In this document: in pieces, positions 1 to 5,014 of the stretch
How positions within the stretch are numbered: position 1 is the first letter of the stretch
How the letters are laid out: each line of letters begins with the position of its first letter
Assembly: GCA_003232175.1 (NCBI GenBank)
Contig: QILX01000228.1
Location: 1-5,014, forward strand
DNA length: 5,014 nucleotides
Direction of reading: 5' to 3'
Origin: Hyphomicrobiales bacterium
GTDB lineage: Bacteria > Pseudomonadota > Alphaproteobacteria > Rhizobiales > SZUA-8
Made by a program: the position numbers and the translations under genes
The notes under the pieces: generated by a model
What the model saw: only the letters and a program-made list of their open reading frames with translations
Told to the model about the DNA's origin: nothing
Databases searched by the model: none

Positions 1-935
1 TGAAGAATGTTCTGGGTTTCAGCAACATCCGGGTCGCCTATACTGCGGGGGAAGCCATCGGGCCCGAGCTCTTCAGCTTTTACCGGTCACTTGGCATCAA
101 TCTCAAGCAGCTTTATGGGCAGACCGAGGCGTTCCTTTATGTCACCGTGCAGCCTGACGGGCAGGTCAGGCCGGAAACCGTCGGACCGGCGGCGCCAAAT
201 ACCCAGGTGCGCATAGCGCCAAACGGCGAAGTTCAGTTTCGCAGTCCGGGTCAGTTTGTTGGCTACTACAAAGATCCGGACAAAACCGCCGAGACAGTGA
301 CAGAAGACGGATTTGTGAAAACCGGCGATGCGGGTTTTTTCGACAATGACGGGCATTTGAAAATCATCGACCGGGCCAAAGATGTCGGCAAACTCGTCGA
401 CGGGACATTGTTTGCGCCCAAATACCTGGAAAACAAACTCAAATTCGCCCCGAACATCCTTGAAGCCGTGGCCCTGGGCGATGGCAAGCCATATGCCGCC
501 GCCCTGATCAATATCGACCTGACTGCCGTGAGCAACTGGGCCGAGCGCAATAATGTCTCATACGGGTCATATCAGGAGCTGGCGGCCCACGCCCAGGTTT
601 ACGAAATGATCGCTGCCGATATCGACAAGATGAATGCCAGCCTGGCGGAGGATCCCAATCTTGCCGGCAGTCAGATTCAGCGGTTCCTGATCCTCCACAA
701 GGAACTTGACCCCGACGATGGCGAGCTGACCAGAACCCGCAAAGTCCGACGCAATGTTATCGCTGAAAAATACGGTCCGTTGCTGAACGCGCTGTTCGAC
801 GGCTCAAAATCCGTCCACATCGACACCGAGGTGACCTTCGAGGACGGGCGCAAGGGCCGGATATCCGCCGATCTGGAAATCCGCGATATCACCCCTCGCC
901 CGGTTCGCCGGACCCTGAGCGAGGCGGCGGAATGA
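1..935 (+). CDS. AMP-forming long-chain-type acyl-CoA synthetase, C-terminal part (5' end outside window)
   Basis: This enzyme activates a carboxylic acid with ATP to an acyl-adenylate and then to the acyl-CoA thioester, in the cytoplasm or at the inner membrane face. The frame is open from base 3 to the TGA at 933-935, giving 310 visible residues. Family members have about 600-650, so roughly half is missing to the left. Visible adenylate-forming motifs, in order, are YGQTE (114-128), TGD (321-329, the ribose-binding aspartate), IDRAKD (366-383, the hinge), and ELTRTRKVRR (723-752), whose lysine at 741-743 is the likely catalytic lysine of the C-terminal lid. The spacing and the long insert between hinge and lid fit the long-chain/FadD15-like branch rather than acetyl-CoA synthetase. 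The internal GTG at 147 is not the start, because family homology continues upstream of it. The stop overlaps the livG start (ATGA), so translation is probably coupled. The acid used cannot be read from the sequence; the linked importer suggests the same solute. Confidence 0.93.
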   Translation, partial: KNVLGFSNIRVAYTAGEAIGPELFSFYRSLGINLKQLYGQTEAFLYVTVQPDGQVRPETVGPAAPNTQVRIAPNGEVQFRSPGQFVGYYKDPDKTAETVTEDGFVKTGDAGFFDNDGHLKIIDRAKDVGKLVDGTLFAPKYLENKLKFAPNILEAVALGDGKPYAAALINIDLTAVSNWAERNNVSYGSYQELAAHAQVYEMIAADIDKMNASLAEDPNLAGSQIQRFLILHKELDPDDGELTRTRKVRRNVIAEKYGPLLNALFDGSKSVHIDTEVTFEDGRKGRISADLEIRDITPRPVRRTLSEAAE

Positions 936-1698
936 CGGCGGACATATTGCTCAATATCGAAAATGTTTCGCTGAACTTCGGCGCCGTCAAGGCCATCGAG
1001 GATGTGACATCCGCAAAGGCGAAGTGCGCGCCATTATCGGCCCCAATGGTGCCGGCAAAACTTCGATGCTCAATGTTATCAACGGGTTTTACCATCCGCA
1101 GACGGGGAAGATTACCTACAAAGGCAAAAGTCGGTCGGCCATGAGCCCCAACGAGGCGGCAAACTCCGGCATTGCCCGGACGTTTCAGAACGTTGCCCTC
1201 TTCCACGGCATGTCGACCCTGGACAACATTATGGTCGGCCGGAACCTGAAAATGCGTCGTGGGTTTTTCTGGCAGGCGCTTTATCACGGGCCGGCCAGGA
1301 CCGAAGAGCTGGAAAACCGGGAGTTCATCGAACACATCATCACCTTCCTTGAAATTGAGGCCATTCGCCGTACCCCGGTGTCGCGTCTGCCTTACGGGTT
1401 GCAAAAACGTGTCGAGCTTGGCCGGGCCCTGGCAATGCAGCCTGATCTGCTGTTGCTCGACGAGCCGATGGCGGGCATGAACCTGGAGGAAAAAGGCGAT
1501 ATGTCGCGGTACATACTTGACGTCAACGAACATTTCGGCACCACAATTGCGCTGATCGAACATGATATGGGCGTAGTCATGGATCTGTCCGATCGGGTCG
1601 TTGTGCTGGACTATGGCCACAAAATTGCCGATGGCACGCCAGGTGAGGTTCAGAAAAACCAAGCGGTCATCGACGCCTATCTGGGAGTGGCGCACTGA
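932..1698 (+). CDS. livG: LivG-type ABC transporter ATP-binding protein, reading frame broken by a frameshift near 1004-1009 (possible pseudogene)
   Basis: This is the ATPase subunit of a branched-chain-amino-acid-type (HAAT) importer; it would dimerise with a LivF partner under LivH/LivM. The start at 932 (MTADILLNIENVSLNFGAVK) has GAGG at 921-924 and overlaps the preceding stop by 4 bases. That frame gives 25 good residues, then leaves homology and stops at 1144. Homology resumes in another frame with DIRKGEVRAIIGPNG from 1006 and runs to the TGA at 1696-1698. The joined product would be about 255 residues, the normal LivG size. Visible motifs are Walker A GPNGAGKT (1039-1062), Q-loop glutamine (1186-1188), the signature in its LivG form LPYGLQKR (1387-1410), Walker B LLLLDEP (1447-1467) and the H-loop histidine (1561-1563). 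All are intact. A protein begun at the GTG at 1024 would start five codons before Walker A and lack the first beta strands and the A-loop aromatic, so it is unlikely to work. The gene is either a pseudogene or carries a sequence error. Confidence 0.88.
1004..1009 (+). other. Frameshift site in livG, probable 7-base deletion
   Basis: Frame 932+3k reads G-A-V-K-A-I-E-D-V up to 1006, while frame 1006+3k reads D-I-R-K-G-E-V from 1006. The LivG family as I remember it has a Ser-Phe pair (DVSFD) between these halves. Restoring two codons plus one base, 7 bases in all, would rejoin the frames and give the usual spacing. A single-base loss would restore the frame but leave two residues missing. There is no homopolymer run here, so a simple homopolymer miscall is not an obvious cause. 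Confidence 0.8.
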
Positions 1699-2657
1699 TG
1701 GGTGAATTTGCCTACATGGTTCTGATCGACCCGTTTGTGCAGATGTTCGAGCTGCCGGACTTTTTTGTTCAGGTCATTTGGGAGGGCTTTGTCGGCGGTG
1801 TGCTCTATTCGCTGATCGCCCTCGGATTTGTGCTTATTTTCAAGGCCTCCGGGGTGTTCAATTTCGCTCAAGGCATCATGGTTGTGTTTGCCGCCCTCAC
1901 ATTGGTGGGTCTGAACGCCATGGGGGTCCAGGCTCATCTGGCGCTGGTTCTGACCGTTGTGGTGATGCTGGTATTGGCGTTTTCGGTTGAACGACTGGTC
2001 TTGCGCCCGCTGGTCAATCAGCCCGACATCATCTTGTTCATGGCAACGATCGGGCTGACCTATTTTCTCATCGGTTTTGGTGAACTGTTGTTTGGCGGCG
2101 AGCCCAAAATCATGATTTCCGACCAATTGGGTCTGCCAAGCGGCGCGGTGGATTTTGACATTCTCGGAGGCCTGGTATCGCTGCAAAAAATCGATATCGC
2201 CGCAATATTCATCGCCGGCGCCATGGTGGCGGTCCTTGCGGTCTTCTTTGACAAAACCCGCATCGGTCGGGCGCTCAGGGCGGTTGCCGACGACCATCAG
2301 GCGGCCCTGTCGGTGGGCATTTCGCTGTCGACCATATGGGTGGTGGTGTGGTTCACCGCAGGAATTGTGGCGCTGACCACCGGCATAATGTGGGGGGCAA
2401 GATCGGATGTGAGTTTTGCCTTGCAGATTGTCGCCTTCAAAGCTCTGCCGGTCCTCATTCTGGGTGGTTTTACGTCAATTCCCGGCGCAATTGTCGGGGG
2501 ACTGATCATCGGCATCGGCGAAAAAATCGGCGAGGTCTACTGGGGACCTCTGGTCGGCGGCTCCATCGAAAGCTGGCTGGCCTATTTCATCGCCCTGATA
2601 TTTCTGATGTTCCGGCCCCAGGGCCTGTTCGGCGAAAAAATCATCGAGCGGGTATAG
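1698..2657 (+). CDS. livH: LivH-type branched-chain amino acid ABC transporter permease
   Basis: This is one of two inner-membrane channel subunits of a HAAT-family importer. It is 319 residues long, close to the usual 290-310, with roughly eight hydrophobic spans visible. The first hydrophobic block (about residues 28-70) contains ALGFVLIFKASGVFNFAQG (41-59), the family counterpart of ALGLNLIFGVTGVINFAHG. The cytoplasmic loop TRIGRALRAVADDHQAALSVG (187-207) is the EAA-like element that contacts the ATPase. The segment ILGGFTSIPGAIVGG (254-268) is the conserved glycine-rich stretch before the last spans, and FRPQGLFG (305-312) closes the family domain. The ATG at 1698 shares its A with the livG stop (TGATG), and GGGAGTGG at 1683-1690 provides a ribosome binding site. 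A later ATG at codon 7 is possible but less well placed. No disruption is seen. The transported solute is not determined by this subunit. Confidence 0.95.
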   Translation: MGEFAYMVLIDPFVQMFELPDFFVQVIWEGFVGGVLYSLIALGFVLIFKASGVFNFAQGIMVVFAALTLVGLNAMGVQAHLALVLTVVVMLVLAFSVERLVLRPLVNQPDIILFMATIGLTYFLIGFGELLFGGEPKIMISDQLGLPSGAVDFDILGGLVSLQKIDIAAIFIAGAMVAVLAVFFDKTRIGRALRAVADDHQAALSVGISLSTIWVVVWFTAGIVALTTGIMWGARSDVSFALQIVAFKALPVLILGGFTSIPGAIVGGLIIGIGEKIGEVYWGPLVGGSIESWLAYFIALIFLMFRPQGLFGEKIIERV

Positions 2658-2661
2658 GTCC

Positions 2662-3738
2662 ATGTTTTACCGCGAAGTCGGACAATTCAAGACAAACTAT
2701 CGCGCCGATCAGTCGATCTTCCCAATCCGCCAAGACCGAATTGCAATTGGCGCCCTGCTGATCGCAGCCTTTATCGTTGCACCGCTGATCATGAACGATT
2801 TCTGGCTGAACTCAATCATGATCCCGTTTCTGATCTTTGCGCTCGCGGCCATCGGGTTGAATATCCTCACCGGATATTGCGGCCAGATATCCCTTGGAAC
2901 TGGTGGGTTCATGGGCGTCGGAGCCTATGCCTGCTACAAGCTGACGACGATTTTCCCTGATACGAATATTATTCTGCTGATCCTGATATCGGGCATCTTC
3001 TCCGCCGGGATCGGTGTGATTTTCGGTATCCCAAGCCTGCGCATCAAGGGATTTTATCTGGCGGTGGCAACACTCGCCTCGCAGTTTTTTCTCGAATGGG
3101 CCTTTGGACGCATCGCCTGGCTTTACAACTACAATGACAGCGGCGCCATTGAAGTGCCGACCCGGAAAATCCTCGAATTTGCCGTCACCGGTCCTACGGC
3201 AAGCCCTGTGGTCCGCTACCTGGTGGTGCTGTCCATAGTGGTCTTTTTAACCTGGATTGCCTCCAACCTGGTGCGTGGCCGCATCGGGCGCATGTGGATG
3301 GCGGTGCGCGACCATGATATCGCCGCCGAGTTGATGGGCGTCCACCTGTTGCGCACCAAGCTGATGGCTTTTGCAGTGTCGTCTTATTATTGCGGTGTCG
3401 CCGGCGCTTTGATGGTGTTTTTGTGGCTTGGCGCGGCAGAGGTCGAAAGTTTCGACATCAACCAGTCATTCCTTATCCTTTTCATGGTGGTGATCGGCGG
3501 ATTGGGCTCTTTGGTGGGCGCATTCATCGGTGCGGCCTTTATCTGGATATTGCCGATATTCTTGCGCGCCGCGCCAGGTGTGTTCGGATTTGAAATTGGC
3601 GCCGCGACGGTGGAGCATCTTAATTTTATTGTTGTCGGCGCCCTGATCATCATCTTCCTGATTGCCGAGCCCAACGGTCTGGCGCGATTGTGGCAGACGG
3701 CAAAGCAGAAATTGCGGGTTTGGCCGTTCCCCTACTAG
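2662..3738 (+). CDS. livM: LivM-type branched-chain amino acid ABC transporter permease
   Basis: This is the second channel subunit, pairing with LivH. It is 358 residues long, within the LivM range. A charged N-terminal tail of about 26 residues precedes the first membrane span (27-46). The family signature GLNILTGYCGQISLGTGGFMGVGAY (65-89) matches the GLNLLTGYAGQ.SLGHAAF.G.GAY pattern, with Thr-Gly where many members have His-Ala. GIPSLRIKGFYLAVATLA (122-139) is the conserved PxLRxxGxYLAxxTL-type motif. The loop GRIGRMWMAVRDHDIAAELMG (206-226) is the EAA-like ATPase contact, and VIGGLGSLVGAFIGAAF (277-293) is the glycine-rich stretch before the last spans. The C-terminus ends in WPFPY, which I recall as typical of the LivM branch found beside acyl-CoA synthetase genes. 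The start lies 4 bases after the livH stop. The ribosome binding site is weak: GAGCGGG at 2646-2652 is the best candidate, so coupling to livH translation is likely. Confidence 0.95.
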   Translation: MFYREVGQFKTNYRADQSIFPIRQDRIAIGALLIAAFIVAPLIMNDFWLNSIMIPFLIFALAAIGLNILTGYCGQISLGTGGFMGVGAYACYKLTTIFPDTNIILLILISGIFSAGIGVIFGIPSLRIKGFYLAVATLASQFFLEWAFGRIAWLYNYNDSGAIEVPTRKILEFAVTGPTASPVVRYLVVLSIVVFLTWIASNLVRGRIGRMWMAVRDHDIAAELMGVHLLRTKLMAFAVSSYYCGVAGALMVFLWLGAAEVESFDINQSFLILFMVVIGGLGSLVGAFIGAAFIWILPIFLRAAPGVFGFEIGAATVEHLNFIVVGALIIIFLIAEPNGLARLWQTAKQKLRVWPFPY

Positions 3739-3814
3739 AGGGTGCCAATCCATCGAGGTTGCTATAGGCTGAGCCGATAAAATTGGGCCGGATCAACGGC
3801 CGAATATGAGGAAC

Positions 3815-3836
3815 ACCCGAGCGGTTTGCTTCGGGT
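3815..3836 (+). promoter_or_regulatory. Hairpin upstream of binding-protein gene, possible mRNA stabilising or processing element
   Basis: ACCCGAGC (3815-3822) pairs with GCTTCGGGT (3828-3836), giving eight base pairs with one bulged T and a five-base loop. AAAA follows rather than a T-run, so it is not an intrinsic terminator on the + strand. There is no T-run for the opposite strand either. It lies 10 bases before the ribosome binding site. An intercistronic stem here could protect the downstream message or mark an RNA cleavage point. That role is an inference. Confidence 0.4.
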
Positions 3837-3846
3837 AAAATGTAAC

Positions 3847-3853
3847 GGGAGGA
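3847..3853 (+). promoter_or_regulatory. Strong ribosome binding site for the binding-protein gene
   Basis: GGGAGGA lies 8 bases before the ATG at 3862 with an A-rich spacer (ATAAAAAC). It is the strongest Shine-Dalgarno match in the window and fixes the start of the binding-protein gene. It also fits higher expression of this gene than of the permeases. Confidence 0.85.
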
Positions 3854-3861
3854 ATAAAAAC

Positions 3862-5014
3862 ATGAATTCCAGATTGTTAGCAGCGGCATTTGTCGCCACG
3901 TTTAGCGCCGGGCTGGCGGCTGAAACCGCCGTGGCCCAAGAGGGCATCTATGTCCCCTTGCTGACCTACCGCACCGGCGCCTTTGCCGGCTCCGGTATCC
4001 CCGTCGCCAACGGCATGGCCGATTATCTGAACATGCTCAACGAGCGCGACGGCGGCATTGGTGGCGTCAAGCTGATCGTTGAGGAATGCGAAACCGGCTA
4101 CAAGGCCCAGCAAGGTGTCGAGTGTTATGAATCGACCAAATCCAAAGCGGTGATCTACAACCCCTATTCGACCGGCATAACCCTGCAGCTGATCCCCAAG
4201 GCACCGGTGGACAAGATTCCTGTACTGTCCATGGGTTACGGTCTGTCAGCCGCCGCTGATGGCGAAAAATTCCCCTGGACCTTCAATATTCCAGCGACCT
4301 ATTGGGACCAGGCCTCAGCCATCATCAAATATATCGCTGGCCGTGAAGGCGGTGAGGGTAATCTCAAAGGCAAGAAAATCGGCTTCATCTATCTTGATGC
4401 CGGCTATGGCCGCGAACCGATCCCGGTGTTCAAGGCACTGGCTGAAACCTTCGGTTACGAGCTGGTCTTGGTGCCGGTTGCCGGCAAGGATATGCAGAAC
4501 CAGGGATCACAATGGCTCAACATCCGCCGCGAAAAACCCGACTGGATGATCATGTGGGGCTGGGGGGCGATCATGTGGGGCTGGGGGGCGATGAACCCCA
4601 CCGCAATCAAGGAAGCCGCCAAGATCCGCTTTCCGATGGACAAATTCATCGGCGTCTGGTGGTCGGGCGGCGATGACGATGCCCGTCCCGCCGGCGATGA
4701 CGCCATCGGCTATCGGTCGGTTAATTTCCACGCCACCGGCGCCAACTTCCCGGCCATGCAGGACATCCTCAAATATGTCGTCACCCCGGGCAAGAGCCAG
4801 GTTACCGATGCCTCCAAGGTTGGCGAGAACCTTTACAACCGCGGGGTGATGAATTCGGTGATGATCGCCGAGGCGATCCGCAACGCTCAGATGATCTCCG
4901 GCAACAAAATGGTCACCGGTGCCGATGTCCGAGACGGACTGGAAGCCATCGACCTTACCGAAGCCAGGCTCAAGGAGCTGGGCCTGGAAGGCTTCACCAT
5001 CCCGATGAAGGTCA
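3862..5014 (+). CDS. Periplasmic substrate-binding protein of the ABC importer, LivK-like (3' end outside window)
   Basis: This exported type I periplasmic binding protein captures the solute and delivers it to LivH/LivM. The frame is open from the ATG at 3862 to the right edge, giving 384 visible residues; relatives have about 400-440, so only the C-terminal tail should be missing. Residues 1-25 form a signal peptide (MNSRLLAAAFVATFSAGLAA, then ETAVA) with likely cleavage after Ala25 before Gln26. The mature start GIYVPLLTYRTGAFAGSG and the stretches EECETGY (74-80) and YNPYSTGIT (99-107) match an uncharacterised branch of the LivK-like family, not classical LivK. Cys76 and Cys88 could form a periplasmic disulphide. 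Residues 230-243 are a perfect duplication of IMWGWGA, whereas relatives I remember carry one WGWG motif before MN.TA.KEA. It adds seven aromatic-rich residues in the second lobe, probably near the cleft. The ligand is unknown; the linked synthetase suggests a carboxylic acid. Confidence 0.93.
   Translation, partial: MNSRLLAAAFVATFSAGLAAETAVAQEGIYVPLLTYRTGAFAGSGIPVANGMADYLNMLNERDGGIGGVKLIVEECETGYKAQQGVECYESTKSKAVIYNPYSTGITLQLIPKAPVDKIPVLSMGYGLSAAADGEKFPWTFNIPATYWDQASAIIKYIAGREGGEGNLKGKKIGFIYLDAGYGREPIPVFKALAETFGYELVLVPVAGKDMQNQGSQWLNIRREKPDWMIMWGWGAIMWGWGAMNPTAIKEAAKIRFPMDKFIGVWWSGGDDDARPAGDDAIGYRSVNFHATGANFPAMQDILKYVVTPGKSQVTDASKVGENLYNRGVMNSVMIAEAIRNAQMISGNKMVTGADVRDGLEAIDLTEARLKELGLEGFTIPMKV
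4549..4590 (+). repeat. Perfect in-frame 21-base tandem duplication inside the binding-protein gene
   Basis: The unit at 4549-4569 is repeated exactly at 4570-4590. The 21-base periodicity extends one base to the left and two to the right, so identity spans 4548-4592. Each unit encodes IMWGWGA (residues 230-236 and 237-243), and the reading frame is kept. The absence of even synonymous differences points to a very recent event or to an assembly artefact. Confidence 0.97.

Larger units (their letters stand above)
3739..3861 (+). other. Intergenic region between livM and the binding-protein gene
   Basis: This is the only non-coding gap in the window, 123 bases, in an operon whose other junctions overlap or nearly touch. 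It holds a small GC stem (GGCCG 3786-3790 with CGGCC 3797-3801, loop of 6), a longer hairpin at 3815-3836, and a strong ribosome binding site at 3847-3853. There is no T-run after either stem, so neither looks like an intrinsic terminator. No convincing -35/-10 pair is visible. The region may instead raise binding-protein output through mRNA processing or stability, which is common for periplasmic binding proteins made in excess of their permeases. Confidence 0.6.

Noticed and set aside
889..1695. Open reading frame of 268 codons on the minus strand opposite livG
   Set aside because: It is a shadow of livG codon bias. Its translation has no recognisable domain, it has no plausible ribosome binding site or neighbours, and the sense strand carries all the ATPase motifs.
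1024..1698. livG as a complete shorter gene starting at GTG 1024
   Set aside because: It would omit the first strands and A-loop that the 932 frame encodes with clear LivG homology, and no ribosome binding site fits. A frameshift explains the data better.
1677..2297. Open reading frame of 206 codons on the minus strand opposite livH
   Set aside because: Its His/Gln/Asp-rich composition is the antisense of membrane-protein codons. The sense strand is a clear permease.
2336..2761. Plus-strand open reading frame of 141 codons overlapping the livH/livM junction
   Set aside because: It lies out of frame inside two well-supported permease genes, and its Arg/His-rich composition shows no domain.
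3759..3783. Possible promoter TTGCTA (3759-3764) with TAAAAT (3778-3783)
   Set aside because: The spacer is only 13 bases, too short for a sigma70 promoter, and no better pair is visible in the gap.
3786..3801. GGCCG/CGGCC stem as a terminator after livM
   Set aside because: The stem is five base pairs and no T-run follows, so it is not an intrinsic terminator.

Overview
The window carries part of one plus-strand operon from a bacterium, most likely an alphaproteobacterium. That guess rests on moderately high GC, GC-rich third codon positions, tightly overlapping genes, and a gene order remembered from Rhizobiales and Rhodospirillales genomes. I cannot name a genus. Everything real is on the + strand. 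The layout is: the 3' part of an AMP-forming acyl-CoA synthetase (1-935), a LivG-type ABC ATPase (932-1698), a LivH-type permease (1698-2657), a LivM-type permease (2662-3738), a 123-base gap with a hairpin and a strong ribosome binding site, and a LivK-like periplasmic binding protein (3862 to beyond the right edge). A second ATPase (LivF) would be expected just outside the window.

The genes describe a branched-chain-amino-acid-type (HAAT family) importer. The exported binding protein captures a solute, LivH and LivM form the membrane channel, and LivG (with a LivF) powers transport. The adjoining acyl-CoA synthetase suggests that the imported compound is a carboxylic acid, such as an aromatic, fatty or dicarboxylic acid, which is converted to its CoA thioester on entry. 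The real substrate may therefore not be an amino acid. This is an inference from context.

Two local lesions stand out in this otherwise ordinary operon. First, livG has a frameshift near 1004-1009, just upstream of the Walker A motif. The protein reads well in one frame before this point and in another after it. The alignment I recall for the family suggests that about 7 bases (two residues plus one base) are missing. Second, the binding-protein gene has a perfect in-frame 21-base tandem duplication (4549-4590) that doubles a seven-residue WGWG-containing motif and creates four closely spaced G-runs. Either may be a genuine recent mutation or an assembly error. I found no RNA gene, CRISPR array, insertion sequence or new defence-like system.
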